From Phaseolus vulgaris (lineage: Eukaryota > Streptophyta > Magnoliopsida > Fabales > Fabaceae), in contig NC_023754.2 of NCBI RefSeq assembly GCF_000499845.2, positions 20,462,111-20,526,110 on the forward strand: a DNA stretch of 64,000 bases, written 5' to 3'. Of this stretch, positions 1 through 12,800 are shown piece after piece (the first letter of the stretch is position 1; every line of letters starts with the position of its first letter). The notes beneath the pieces were generated by a model, which did no database searches, was not told the DNA's origin, and saw only the letters and a list, made by a program, of their open reading frames with translations. The position numbers and the translations under genes were made by a program.

Positions 1-437
1 ATAACTTACTATAAAACGTTAATAAATAAATAAATAATATTTCAAAATAAAACTATATTAAAATAAATCATCCAATATTTAATTAGTTTTATTTTATTTA
101 TTATTTTAATATTTTATTTTATTTTTTATTTTTTTTATTTTTTATTATAAATTTAATTATTATAAATTATAAATATTTATTATTTAAAATAAAAAAAATA
201 CTTGTTACATTTTATTTAACTGTAATAGATTAACTTTATGAGTTATTAAAAATCAAACTTTATTTGCAAGTGAAGATGAAAAGTATGAGAAGATTTTTTT
301 TCGTTTTACGTAATTTAAGATCTTAGTTTTTCGAGTTTTACTAGTTTTTCTTTGTTCCATAACTTTTCGTAGCTTGAAACAAACACGGGATAAGGGTGAA
401 TGTTCTTATATTTAATAGACTAGCAGTTTAAGTTATA

Positions 438-528
<91 letters not shown>

Positions 529-2378
529 AATTATTATGTTTATGTTTCTCCTGCATTATGTCAACAAGAATATTAATAAAAAATTAATAATATTATTAAT
601 AATACTTTTTTTTATCGACAATACTAATATTATTAATAATAACATTAATAATATTATAATAATAATATTATAATAATAATAGTAATAATAATATTATTAA
701 TATCATTAATAAAATTATTAACATTATTAGTAAAATTATTAATATTAATATCAATTTTAATTTCTTAACAAATGTTTTAATCTGTATGCATAACTTTATT
801 TACATACGATTCAATTATTATTACATATGGATTGTAGAAATTTTCGTCTCTAAGCATCAAAATTATATACGAATTTCATCACAAAATTGGTTGGTTGTTC
901 CATACAAAAATCTAAATATTAAGATAACTCAATTTTACGTATATTTACGAATCCAAATTCGTTCATAATAATTATGAGTAGGTGACTTTAATTTTTTTTT
1001 TAATAATTATCCAGTATAAAATATATTATATATATTTTTTATCCTTCGTTTAATTTACCTTGCATGTTATTATTACTTATATTAACTTAAGAAGAGAAGG
1101 GAAGTAGTAATGAAAATAAGTCAATGTTTTTAGCAAATAAAGATATTACGTATTGAAGTTGTGTCTTTGAACATTCATATAAGGAAATTACTTATGAAAA
1201 GATTTCAAAAACAAATTTAAAAACATAATTCAAGTCTCTATTTTGTACTTATCCTGTTTGGTACACAAATTTAGGTAGTATTTTCACCTTTTTCACTTGT
1301 AGATCAAATAAGTAAGATTGGTTTTGCAGAAACAATATAAGAATAATGTACAATTTTTCAGAAATGAATTTGTTAGATTATTTTTGAATTAATTTAAGTT
1401 AAATTAAAATTATATACAATAATAAAATATATACCATGTTCACTTTTTTCATAATAACAAATAAAGTATTCTTACAATAATTATTAAATTAAAATATATT
1501 ACCAAACGTTTATATTAATATTATAAAAGTATCTATAAAAAATAATTATAAAAATAAATATTTTTATAATTTTATTATTGGTAATTTTTTATTGTTAATA
1601 GTTAATTATTTAGTTTAAAAAGATATAAAAAATTAAAAAACTGATAAAATAATAGTCTATTTCATGGTATTTAATAAAAACTATTATAAACCTAACCTAC
1701 CACTCACTACTTATATATATTATCTTCTAAAACCTCAACAAATTTCCATTTTCCATCCAAATGTAACTGGTAAATCAATATTAATACTTAGTAACTCAAG
1801 ATTATACTAATTAATTAACAATTTTAAATGTTGTAACTTCCTAATTAAGAAAGCCAAACAATCCTATCTAGCCTTGATTCCAGCTAGAAAAGATAAAGAT
1901 TACTGATTAATTATCTGTTTCAAGTTGTAATTTCCTATTTAAGAAAGCCAAAATTATGACCTTATTTGAAGCTCAAAAAATATACCAAGAATACCTCTTG
2001 CTACAAACTGGTGGGGTGTTTTATTCAATATTTTGTCTTGTAATGGTTCCACTTTTGATCTATAACACAAAACCTAAAGCATTTTTGGATCCATTTTAGT
2101 TTCACTTTAGGTAATGTACAACTTTGAGAAGATCTAGTGAGACATTGTCGGTGCTTTGGCTGTGCCACACTCTCACTCCATCTCCAAATAATTGTGTTCC
2201 AAATTATGACAACTGTCTAACTTTGTTATTAAAAAAAGTCACTAAACAATTGTCTGAATAATGTAAAAACTACTCCATAATTGGAACAAACATTATAATC
2301 TAAAGATTATTCATTTACAAGTCCTATGAACTCCCAAAAGACAAAAACATAGACTCTAATAGTTGTAACTAGTAACTA
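1..2378. other. AT-rich intergenic sequence downstream of the HIPP gene
   Basis: No convincing gene on either strand. It holds a trinucleotide microsatellite (437-535) and a long imperfect AAT/ATT tract to about 770. The part nearest 2378 would contain the HIPP 3' untranslated region. Confidence 0.6.
437..535. repeat. (AAT)n-(ATT)n microsatellite
   Basis: About 22 AAT units are followed directly by about 8 ATT units, so the two halves are complementary and can fold into a hairpin. The 78-codon frame across it (poly-Asn then poly-Ile) is an artefact of the repeat. Confidence 0.95.
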
Positions 2379-4105
2379 CTACATGATACTGCAGCTCTCC
2401 ACATTCTCATCACTGAAAGTATGAGTAATAGGATCAGCCATTGGGTGAGATGGCATTGGAGGTGGTGCCATGTAGTTCATAGATGGATAAAGCCTACCAT
2501 ACATCATGTTTGTTGGATACATCATGTTCATATTTGGCTCATGCTGATAATGATGCTGATGTTGAGGTTGGTTCATCATCATTCCCATGTATTGCTGTTG
2601 TTGAAGGTTGTTATATGGAACATGTTGCATTTGCCTCCCTTGATAATGTCCAGAAGCATCATCATCTTGCACTGCCTGATGGTAATTTCCCACTTTTGAG
2701 CTTGGCTTCATCTGATCTATTTTGCCATTCTTATGAAGAAGAGGGGTCTTGTCATAATCAAGAAAATCAAAATCATGTTTACTATTGCCTTTCTTATTTC
2801 CACTTTCATTGTTTTGGTTCTTGCTCTTATTGGTATAAGTTGTTTCTCCTAATCCCACCTCATTGCTCTTTTTCCCAAAGCTTAGAAACCTACCTAGCAA
2901 TCCCCCATCCTTCTTCTTTTTACCTTTTTGGCTACTTTTCCTCTCCTCATTGTTATCAACTTTGGCTCCATTGTAATTTCCACCTTTCCCCTTCATTAGC
3001 ATTGCTTGATCAATGACATCACCTTTCTTGTCACTTCCATTATTATTCCTACTCCCACCAGCATTGCCTTTATGGCCATTATTAATGGCAGGCCCATTCA
3101 TTACACCAGCAGGCCCATGAGGCCCACGTCCATCCCCCATCTTTGGCATCATCTTGTTATGATGCATTGGATGGCCATGCCCATGGCCTAATCCTTCCTC
3201 TTCCTCTTCGTCATAGTCATCAAAATTGTCCTCATATTCATCAAAACCATCATCACTAGCATCAAATTCCTCCTCATCTAACTTGAACTTCACAGATTTT
3301 TGTACCTTCAGATCTTGAACCCCTTTCATTTGTGCCATTTGACCCACTTTACCTTGACCTCCACCACCACCATCACTCCCTTTCTGACCCTTCAGATTTT
3401 GGGACTTCATGTCCCTTCCTCCTTTGTTATTATCAACTTGCATGTTCTGGAATTGGGGGTTGATGGGATAGTTCCTATTGTTCATCATTCCTCTCTGGCC
3501 ACCCCATATCTCAGCATGCTTCCCTCCCATCTTCAGCTTTTTCACCACTTTCTCTGGATCCACATCGCCTGCCACTACCACTTTCCCTTCACCTGCATCT
3601 ACTTTCACAGAATACACACCTGCACAGCAACAATAACAATTTCTTTTTACAAAATTGAATCTAATCTCACAAAAATTAGAACAACATAAACACAGTAAAG
3701 TTGAAGACCCCAAATAACAAACACCAACTGTGCATCTAATTAAGGAGAGTTGCAAAACAGAAAAAGCAGGACATGTTGATCAATTGACATGGCAACAAAG
3801 TTGAGAATGAAGCATATTAACATGAAAACAAATTTTGAAATAAGAAAAACTAAAGGGGTATGCTAAGAATAATGTACCATCGATTTTCTGCAGGATTTTC
3901 TTTACTTTCTGTGCACAGCCATCGCAGTCGATATTAACCTTGAGAACACAAGTCTACAAGTAGACCGAAGATAGCAAAATCAGCTCAGAATTAACATTTC
4001 ATGAACCCAAAAACCAAACACAGAAACATAACTGTAACAAAACAACAGTACTGTAGAATGAAGTGTGCAGTGTACCTGAATTTTCAGAAAGTCTTGTTTA
4101 CTCAT
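2379..4105 (-). CDS. HIPP: Heavy-metal-associated isoprenylated plant protein (HIPP), 448 aa, 3 exons
   Basis: Exons on the minus strand are 4105-4076, 3953-3878 and 3619-2379; both introns are GT-AG and the sum is 1347 nt. The protein opens with [10 protein letters not shown] and one HMA domain (about residues 11-75) with the metal-binding CxxC pair C20/C23 in the context DCDGC, followed by [18 protein letters not shown] long low-complexity region follows: Gly/Asn/Lys-rich, then an acidic block (about 150-177), then a His-rich block (about 181-189, [10 protein letters not shown]). The tail is Met/Tyr/Pro-rich and ends [11 protein letters not shown], so C445-SIM is a CaaX farnesylation box. 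In this family the HMA domain binds metals and the lipid tail anchors the protein to membranes; many members respond to metals, cold or drought. The frame continues upstream of exon 3, but that part is intron 2. The HIPP32-37 subgroup is the best fit; exact orthology is inferred. Confidence 0.93.
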
Positions 4106-4272
4106 TCTTAATGAGGGAGCAGAGAATAAAAAGAAAAGAAGAAAGTAGATATGAGTAGTATGAAATGAAGTATAAGGAAGAAGAGTGTTGAAGAAGGTGC
4201 AATTGATTTTGTGTGTGAAGATGATCAAGTATCCATGGAGAGTGAAAACAGTGACTCTTACAGAAGAGAGTT

Positions 4273-4287
4273 CCTTTATTTATATAG
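4273..4287 (-). promoter_or_regulatory. TATA box of the HIPP gene
   Basis: Read on the minus strand this is CTATATAAATAAAGG, a good plant TATA box. It lies about 170 bp upstream of the HIPP start codon at 4105. That would place transcription start near 4245 and leave a leader of about 140 nt with CT-rich stretches, which is usual in plant leaders. A second TATATAA lies on the plus strand at 4301-4307. Confidence 0.5.
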
Positions 4288-4934
4288 AATAGAAGGCGGT
4301 TATATAAACCATGAAATAAACAAAAAAGGAACAATGAGTTGTCTTTCACAGACAAGGCGGTGGAGGAAGCTTCATTCTCAAACCTGCATTAACCAAAAAA
4401 TATTCATTGTTCTATAGTTAATGCCCCACTACCATTTTTGCTTCATTATTAATAAAACCAACTTCAAGTTTTGAATGAAGAGTTAATTGTGATTGAGAGT
4501 TTCTTACTGTTTTAAAATTGAGTTTGATATAGTGTATGAAACTCACACTTCAACTACTTCAATATTATTTTGTCTTTTGGTTTTGCTTATCCCCTGTCAG
4601 TATTTGATTACTTTTAATTCTTTTTATATGTATAAAGCATTTAAGAATTTATTTAAAAAAATTAAATTTATTTTAGTGAATACAATTTTTTATGTTCACT
4701 CAAACAAATTAAAAATTATGTTATCTTTGCACAACTTTTTCATGATAAAATATGTTGTTATACTAAAATAAATTATCCATATGAATAATATATTTTTAAA
4801 ATTGTCAATTTTATTAAATTCTACATAAAATTAAACTATTTTTGTTAAAAAAATCCTAAAATAACTTCAGTTATTTTGACCGAAACTCCTACAAATTTGG
4901 TCCTGTATATATAAAAAGAAAAAAAAAACTGTTC

Positions 4935-5088
4935 ATATTAGTTTTTTAGAAATGGTTAAGTTGTTATAATTTCTCTTAAAATACTTATTAACTGTGTATG
5001 TAAATGTTATAATTTCATTAGTTTTTTATAAATGGTTAAGTTGTTATAATTTCTCTTAAAATATTTATAGTAGTGTATGTAAATGTTA
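4935..5088. repeat. Two tandem copies of a unit of about 80 bp
   Basis: Both copies contain AAATGGTTAAGTTGTTATAA and then TTCTCTTAAAATA, ending GTGTATGTAAATGTTAT. They differ at a few bases and by a short indel, so the duplication is local and moderately recent. Confidence 0.8.
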
Positions 5089-5229
5089 TCTTTTAAAAAA
5101 AACACATAAAAATGTTTTTTTTTTGGTCAGCAAAAACATAAAAATGTTGAAAACGTATATGAAATTAAACTAAAATATATGTTGATTGGAACAGGCAAAG
5201 GATCTGCACTTGCATTGGGTACGATGGTT

Positions 5230-5298
5230 GGAACAGTGGGTGGCATATGTACTTTCCTGGAACAGTGGGTGGCATATGTACTTTCCTGGTACAGTGGG
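5230..5298. repeat. 29-bp tandem repeat, 2.4 copies
   Basis: Two perfect copies (5230-5258 and 5259-5287) of a unit beginning GGAACAGTGGGTGGCATATG, then a partial third copy with one change. A 78-codon frame runs across it, but it matches no known protein. Confidence 0.9.
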
Positions 5299-5811
5299 AA
5301 AAAGACAATAACTTATCTCAGACATCCTTGTCTTTTGCTATTTCCACCCTCCCTTCTTCTAAGTTCAAACTCAAAGATTGTTTGTTTTAAAACTCTACTA
5401 CTAGTAGAAGCATAGTTTCAATTTATACAAATGCTTTCGTCTAATTCATTCATCAGAGTATCCTAAAGAATACTAGAGGAAAGATGTTTTCGTTTTGTTA
5501 ATTCCTTAGGCTTAAATATTATCTAGTTGATTATTATTTTTTTATATTTTACTAAAAAAAATTATTAAATAAAATTCAATTTGAGAGACAAAAAGTAATT
5601 ATTAATTATTATATTGATTAAATTAGATATTATTTTAGATATTAAAAAAATTATTGGTATATAAGTTAGTTTTTATTATTGATAAATAGTTTCTAAATTG
5701 GTATTTGATCATCTACCAAGATATCATTTAATTAATATAGCAATTAATTATTTTTAGTCTCTAAATTTGGTTTTTGTTGAATGATTTTTTAGTAGTATTT
5801 CCCAATTATTA

Positions 5812-6260
5812 AGAAATGGACATTAAGTATAATTCAACCTTATAAAATCGACTTAATCGAGATTTATACTCACTTATGTATTATGAAATATTCTTATTTC
5901 TAGTCGATATGAGATTTTCAACACACTCTCACACCGAGACTGTCAACTCATGTGAGACTATATAATGGATAGTTCGATAATGATCCAATAGCAGGCAGGT
6001 GACTTTATAAATCCAACAAACTCTTGTTATGATATGTTCTAAATGGTTTTATACCATATTAAGAAATGAATCTTAAGCTTAACTTAAACTTATAAAACTG
6101 ACTTATAAATTGAGATTTGTACCCACTTATATATTATGTAATGTCTTTATAAGTGCACCTAAGATAAATGGAAGAAAATGCAGACAAACTAGCATGCACT
6201 ACGTTAAATTTGCTCTTTTAATTTTTTTTTATCTCTAGTCGATTTATGATCTCCAACAAC
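5812..6260. repeat. Dispersed repeat, two degenerate copies
   Basis: Copy 1 (about 5812-5945) and copy 2 (about 6060-6260) share AAGAAATG, then CTTATAAAA, GAGATTT, CCACTTAT or similar, TATTATG and TCTAGTCGAT. From memory this resembles a repeat common in legume genomes (ending in a CTCTAGTCGATGTGGGA-like motif). The repeat class is not established. Confidence 0.5.
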
Positions 6261-7103
6261 ATCTTATATAATTCACTTGTTATGATAGACTTTATGCATA
6301 TGCATACATTTTCATTTTCATTTTCCAACACATATCTTTTCTATTCTCCAAAATTTAAAAGGCCATGTCTTATTAAAAATATGTAGTTTAAACTATTGGT
6401 TTGTAATATTACATTAGAAAGTAAACATTCATAGTATATCAATTTATGTTAATGGGTCTGTGCGTCAAAATTATATAATAAGCTAGTTGGTAATTTAATA
6501 TTTGATAAGTTTATAACTTATATGTTTTAAACCGATAAACTAGTTTGTTGAAGTATAAGTATAGTGATTCTTAGATTTTTTTAATGTCAACATAATCTTT
6601 TGTCATTAGGATTTACTTGATTGAAATAAGCTTGCAAATTATGCTGACTTAAAACGTTTTACAAATTAAAAAAATGTCTAAAGTTGGAATTGAGATTAGA
6701 AGATTTTAGGTTAAGAATGATAAATAATATATAAAATCATGCATAAAAAAATACTTGACCATTTATCTAATTTACAGTATTATTGTAACTGAGTTTTATA
6801 ATTTTTAAATATTGAAAAGTATAGGTAGCAGTTTTCAATTCGATGGTAATAATCCATTAATAGCTTCTTGCTACCCTAAATCCATATTCTCTCTTCTTTT
6901 TTTTTGTTGCGTGCGACCACTACTGGTGAGTATATAGATAGAAAGGATTTTAAATAGTATAAAATAAATTAATGCTTGTATAATAAAGCTTATTTTGATT
7001 GCAAATTTTATAAATTATAAATTTATTTTCTTCCATCTATTAAATAGGTTAAATAGCATTTTTGTAATTACATCTATTAAGCAATGCAATAAGTTAGGGA
7101 TGA

Positions 7104-7480
7104 AACCTATGTAGCACAGATACTGATACAACACATGGACACGAAGATACGTATAATATCTAAAATGTAAGACACGGAAATATGGATCTATATATTATAT
7201 AATTATAAATTATATAAATTACCAATAAAGATTTATGTGCAAAAGTATGTTCCAGATTATTTTTTGGAGCAGAAAAATATTTTTCATGACTGGTTCAAAA
7301 TGATTTGTTTCTTATTTTTATAATCATAATAAAAATTTATACAATAAGTTTGAGTTTTTAAAAAATTAATGTATTTTCTTTTTAAATACGTGTTCTATAA
7401 GTATCATACGAGTGTCGGTGTCCGATACAGTATCCGATACCGACACGCCATTTAAGAGAAGTGTTTGAGCTTCATAGGTA
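7104..7480. mobile_element. Possible non-autonomous element with short inverted ends
   Basis: The left end ACCTATGTAGCAC and the right end GAGCTTCATAGGT are imperfect inverted copies. The interior carries GTCGGTGTCCGATAC and its near-inverse. No target-site duplication could be seen, so the class stays open. Confidence 0.3.
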
Positions 7481-8621
7481 ACATTGGAAAAGAAAAAAAT
7501 AAATAGAATTTTGAAATTAATCGGCCCAATATTCCAATAAATATCGATTAAACATGTAGGTCAAAAGAAAAGAAAAACCACTGACAAATTATCCATAAAA
7601 TTATCCTTGACGTGGAGAAAAGGGAGTTAATAGAATAATTCACAAAAGTTAAACTTACGTTAAAAGGGTGGAGTGAACTTAACAATACTCGAATGAAATT
7701 GTAAATGTTGTTAATTTTTTGTTCTCAGTGCAAGCATAAAGCGATGATGAAAAGCAAAAGAAAGAGAAAAATAATAAAAGAGAAAGTAAAGAAAAAGTTG
7801 AATTGACACTAAAGTCAAAGGAATATAGTACCTATATACATAGTGTGTACACTAGTTTGGATTAAAAAACCAATCACCAAATTTCCAACTAAAAAATAGA
7901 AGAAGAAGGAATAAAGAAGGAAAGTGGCATGGTTGAATTTAGAACACAAAATAAAAAGGAATTTGATTCTTGCAGGCAAACAAAATATTCATCACTTTTT
8001 GGAATACTTTGTTCTGTTTCTCAAACGCGTTAATTAAAGTGCCACCGATTTTCTTACCAACAAACGCGCCAACTCACTTCAGAAAAATACGCAGATTTTT
8101 TATTGTTATTTTGTGACTTTTTTCATGAAAATTCAATATATTTTATAAAGTTTATTTATGGTTAAACACTGCATTAATTATTTTTTCTGAAATGTATTTC
8201 ATTAATTAAGATGTTTTTACTAAAGTGTTAATAAATATTGTGAATCGAATAACAAATTTTTTTCTACGCTAATTTAATTTATCTTGAATTCCTTCTTTAA
8301 ATGCGTTAAGGATAATTTAAGAAATACAAGTTACTGATTAATTTTATGCTTTTAAATAATTTTTTAAAAGGTATAAATTAGTTAATAAAGAAAGTACAGC
8401 AAAATAATTTTCAAAACAATGGATACTGAATTTTTTTTATCACTGTAAAATCTAAAGTTAACCAAAAAGCTTAATCTTCTGATATGATCACAATTACTAC
8501 AAAATAAACTCGCTAAACTAGCTTATTAATAACACACCCCTGTACAATTTTTGCAGCCAAAATAAAAATATTGAATAAAAGGAAAAAAAAAAAAAAAAGT
8601 TACATGGACAAGCTTCTCCGG

Positions 8622-9746
8622 TTAAACCGGTGGCCGAGCCGAGTCAACGGCCGTCCGCGGCATAATCGGCGCGGTGGAAGACGACGACGTTCCTTCAACG
8701 TCGTTATTCCGCACCCTGGGGGATCTAATAGACAGCGCCCTTGCGAAAAACGGCGCAGCTATCGAGAAAATCCACCGGTCCGATTTCAAACTCCGGTCCA
8801 ACCGCCTTGACTGTTTCCCCCTACTACTCCCTTCTCCTCCGGTTCGGTAACCCTGCCTCGAACTACCTTCTCTCGGTAACACGATCAAGCTACTTGCACG
8901 ATGCAATTGCCGGTTTATTACCTGCTTGCGAACCTCCAAAGGAAGTCTCAGAGTGAACCGGTCAGTGTTTTCGCCCGGTTGAACGATCGAGTGGCCGGTG
9001 GAATGCGACTTCGAGAACCGGCGAAGCCGGTTCGACCGCGATCCACGTGTGCGGTTCCGGTTCAGCGTTTTTTCCAGAGAAAGAACTTCCGGTTCGGTTA
9101 AGAAACGGTCAGAGTCCGCGTTTTGCTGCTCTGGCGCGGCTTCGACTGCGTCGTTTTGGGCTTCAACGTCTGGCGTTAACGATTGAGGATCGGGAACAGC
9201 GTCGGCGCCGTTGTTGGCGTCAGAATCCATGGATTCTGTTGGTACGAGGTTGGCGCGGCACACGGGACACGTGGTGTGGGAGCTCAACCACTCGTCTATG
9301 CACTCGGGGTGGAAAACGTGGTCGCACTTGGGGATCAAACGCAGCGTTTCGGTATCCTCAAACTCGCACAAACACACCGCGCATTCCAAGTCTTCTTTTC
9401 CGATCTTGTGGATCTTGACCTCGGAGTATTCGAGGGTGGGGAAGGTTTGGATGACGGCGGGGTCAAGGCCACGCGCGACTCTTCTGGAGCGTGCGGAGGT
9501 GAGAGGCCTAACGCTGTTGGAAGGCGCATCGGCGCAGTGGCGTACGTAGATGGAGAAAACGGCCATGACGAAAAGCGCCGCCACTAGTATGACGATGATT
9601 GCGGCTAGAGAGGGGTTGAAGCGGTTTAGGTTTGGGTCGGTGTTTGGATCGGACTGGGGCTGGCCCTGCGCGACGGCGATTGGAATTGACGGCAGCAGGA
9701 ATTGGAGGAGCAGGAATAGGGTTGCGTGGTGATGGTGTTTCTTCAT
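8622..9746 (-). CDS. ATL6: ATL6/ATL31-type RING-H2 E3 ubiquitin ligase, 374 aa, single exon
   Basis: The chosen start is the Met at 9746 because it opens a signal-peptide-like segment (MKKHHHH then Leu-rich, about residues 1-26). The open frame runs 31 codons further up without family resemblance. A transmembrane helix follows (about 46-68), then the GLD motif that marks ATL proteins ([14 protein letters not shown], from about residue 92). The RING-H2 finger has C122, C125, C141, H143, H146, C149, C160 and C163, spaced exactly C-x2-C-x15-C-x1-H-x2-H-x2-C-x10-C-x2-C. The C-terminal half has the motifs [13 protein letters not shown] and [13 protein letters not shown], as in ATL6/ATL31. Those Arabidopsis ligases act on 14-3-3 proteins in carbon/nitrogen and defence responses. 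The gene is intronless, as is usual for ATLs, and clearly more GC-rich than its surroundings. The 5' TATA-like sequence near 9785-9795 is weak. Confidence 0.93.
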   Translation of the reverse strand: MKKHHHHATLFLLLQFLLPSIPIAVAQGQPQSDPNTDPNLNRFNPSLAAIIVILVAALFVMAVFSIYVRHCADAPSNSVRPLTSARSRRVARGLDPAVIQTFPTLEYSEVKIHKIGKEDLECAVCLCEFEDTETLRLIPKCDHVFHPECIDEWLSSHTTCPVCRANLVPTESMDSDANNGADAVPDPQSLTPDVEAQNDAVEAAPEQQNADSDRFLTEPEVLSLEKTLNRNRTRGSRSNRLRRFSKSHSTGHSIVQPGENTDRFTLRLPLEVRKQVINRQLHRASSLIVLPREGSSRQGYRTGGEGSSRGKQSRRLDRSLKSDRWIFSIAAPFFARALSIRSPRVRNNDVEGTSSSSTAPIMPRTAVDSARPPV

Positions 9747-9859
9747 TTTGTGGAATGAAGAGTGAGAGAAAGTGTGTGTTGTTATGTTATTTAAAAGAGA
9801 GTGTTCTTGGTCAGAGTGCAAACGTGCTACAGCTAGCATTGGAAGCTTCCACTGAAAGT

Positions 9860-12800
9860 GGAGAAAATATTGCTTCCTTCAACACACAAAACAAACATTT
9901 CATGATTTCACAAAAATATTCAATTTCTTCTAAAACTATAAAGGAACTACCTGGGATTTAGCGTAATTTTAGCAAGATCATTCAAAAAAAAATCTTTATT
10001 TATAAAATTAATTATTAATAAAAACTTCCCTCCTATTAGTTACAGTAAAATATTTTTCATAAAACATGTCTTATTGTTTTCGAAATAAATTAATTTATGT
10101 AATAAACAAAAATTTGGACATTGGTTTACTCGTATTACTTGAGGGATTTATTCACTGTGTGATTGATTATAGCCAAACATATAATAATACGAACAATTTT
10201 CCAAATAATAATTTTACCAAATTTCGATAATATATTGCAGAAAAAAAGGAAAAAAATGAAGCCTAAATTCTCTGTATTTGTTTTCTGGTTAATTATAGAC
10301 AAAAACTGGTCATCCGTTAGTTACATGACCAAATCCATGGAAATTCAATAAAAAATAATAATTAAATGGTTTAATTTCCACATTTTTTTAGTGTAGATTT
10401 TACAGTCGTTATGTAAAAATAAAATCTACATTTTATAACAAATGATTTTAATTATTTCTTAGAGATTCTATAAAAACTGAGATTAGTATTTGTTTGGTTA
10501 GAAATTACGAATTATACAAAACACTGTTTTGTTTTTGTGTTTGAAAGTTAGTTGTGGTAGAAGCTACACAAAAAAACTTCTCAAAATAATTAAAGAACTT
10601 ATTATTTTACATTAAAAAAAAATACGTTTCAGGAATAATAATAATAATACAATTAAAAACTAAATAAAATAGAAAAATAATTCCTATTGAAATGATGAGT
10701 ATGATTAGCAGTGATAAAAAATGCATGTTTCATTCAACTTATTAAAAATATTTATTTGCAGTAACTTCACATTTTTTTTTATAAAAAACAATTTAAGTGG
10801 AACAAGAATTTACAAGGAAAATTAAATTATTTTTTAATCCAAAGAAGGATTGGGGTAGCACTTAAGAGTCTCCGATTTAGCCCAATTCGAGGGGAATTAA
10901 AAAAACATAAAGCCCAATAATAAAAAAAAAATATGCCGCGAAGTTTGACCAAATCTAGTACAAGTTGAATCGAGTATAAATTTGCATTAATAATTTCTTT
11001 TATATGGTTTCAGATTCAATAAACATATAAATATTTTATGATGCAACATATTAATATTTTGAAAATACTGATAATTTTTTTTTTGTTTAAATGAGATTTT
11101 TTAAAGGCAAAAGAAAGTAAACTTTGACTAGTTCTTCTTGCAGTTGAGTGTGGAAGCCATAGTCAACAGTTGAACTATCATTAGTCAACATCTATTTTTT
11201 CAAAGAAATTTTCCTTCATTACAGGTGGGTGTTATAACTATGGTTACTTCTCCAACATCGTTGACCAATATTGGTTAATCACAGTATTTTTTTTTCTTTT
11301 TTTTTTTTACTCAATAGCAAATAAAAGGAAAAAAAAAGAGAGAATAAGTTAAGAAGTGTGTTTATTGGTTTGAGAAGAAGGTATAATGAAAAATCAAGAA
11401 AAAATTATTATTTTTAAAAATAATAAATTAATTAAAATTAAGTAATTGTATAATTAGAAAGTTACTTATATATTTGTTGTGAAAATAGAGATATAATTTT
11501 AAAAATTTCAAAAAAAAAAATCACTTTCTATTTTTTTCTCTTGGGTTAGTAGAAAATAAATATAGAAGACCCAATGAAATTAACACATTTTTTTAATCAA
11601 ATTTTCTATAGAAAGGATTATTTTTTTTCTGCTTATTTTCATCCATAAGTCATTTCCCTTTAAACAAATATATATTCTTACTATAATATACACAAATCTA
11701 TCTCCAAGAAACTCTCCGATTAAATTTTTTTTTTGAGTTTTTGTTAAAGACTTTGTCCAAAATCCTTGCTTATTTTTTTATTGGTTTGGTCTAGCTTTGA
11801 ATATGAGATAAACTATGATGGCTTAGACTTTGTTTTTTGAACTTTGAATATATTTTTTTAATACAAAAAACTCATAAAGTTTGAATAAAGGATGTAGGTG
11901 ATGCAATTAGAGGAAGATAAAATAATTGCATAACTTCTAGAAGGATGGTTATTTCAAATTAGAATAAATAATGCATTTTCAATGTTTTAACTAACTATAT
12001 ATGTACAGTGCAGTTCGATCCAATCTAAGAATTAACTACCCTGGAAAAAGTCAATGTTTTTTCTAATAAATAAATTGTTAGATGTCATTGATAAGATTTT
12101 GAAGCATATTAGTTTTTTTTCTTATTATTAAATAAAACCCATTAAATCTATCATTTAAGTATTGTATTTATATTTATTTAATTACTTTATATTAAATTTT
12201 ATCTTTATATTTAAATACTAGCTCTTGGCACAACTCTGTCACATACCTTCACTGTTTCTTCCAAGTTACTGACAAGTTCATAATTGTTATGTTTTGTTGT
12301 TTGTTGTGTTTTGCATTCTTTCATTGAAAGTTGGCAGTTGCATTCTTATCAGCATTATTGTTGTAAGATTCTTGATTTATTGTACAACAATTTAATTCTT
12401 AGATTGTTGTTGTAATTCTGAGACTAAAATAATAATTAGAAATGAGTTTGAAAGGTTATAGAACCATGTTTTTAGGTTCATTGATATTGTTTAAAAGTTA
12501 CCACTGTCAAAATTTGAATAACTGATATTAGAAATTCCAAAATCTCAAATCAAAATGTTAGAAAAATTTACTAAAATGGTGGAACTCATTTTGAGTATTA
12601 TACAAAAATGGATAATTACAGAAAGAAAATATAAAAAAAAAACATTTTAAGTCAAAGTTGTCAATGATACATGCAATATCAATTAAATCCATTAATCTAC
12701 CACAATATCAATTATATATGTGTTGCCTAAATAGGAGGAAAAAATATTATAAACAAGAATATTAGGGAAAGTTTACATTACATTTACCATTTTGTTTCAA

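Larger units (their letters stand above)
4288..8621. other. Intergenic, AT-rich, with local duplications and repeat fragments
   Basis: Between the HIPP promoter and the 3' end of the ATL gene I see no gene. The stretch holds an 80-bp duplication (4935-5088), a 29-bp tandem repeat (5230-5298), a degenerate CACTA-MITE-like tract (5580-5810), two copies of a dispersed legume-type repeat (5812-6260) and a possible MITE (7104-7480). Confidence 0.5.

Noticed and set aside
437..673. 78-codon frame of poly-Asn then poly-Ile
   Set aside because: It is a translated microsatellite and continues into AT-rich random sequence; no gene.
2421..3689. Several plus-strand frames opposite the HIPP gene (up to 177 codons)
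   Set aside because: They are shadows of the real minus-strand coding sequence, caused by its skewed codon use.
8571..9732. Plus-strand and alternative frames opposite the ATL gene (up to 134 codons)
   Set aside because: The GC-rich coding strand lacks stops by chance in other frames; only the minus frame has RING-H2 and GLD motifs.
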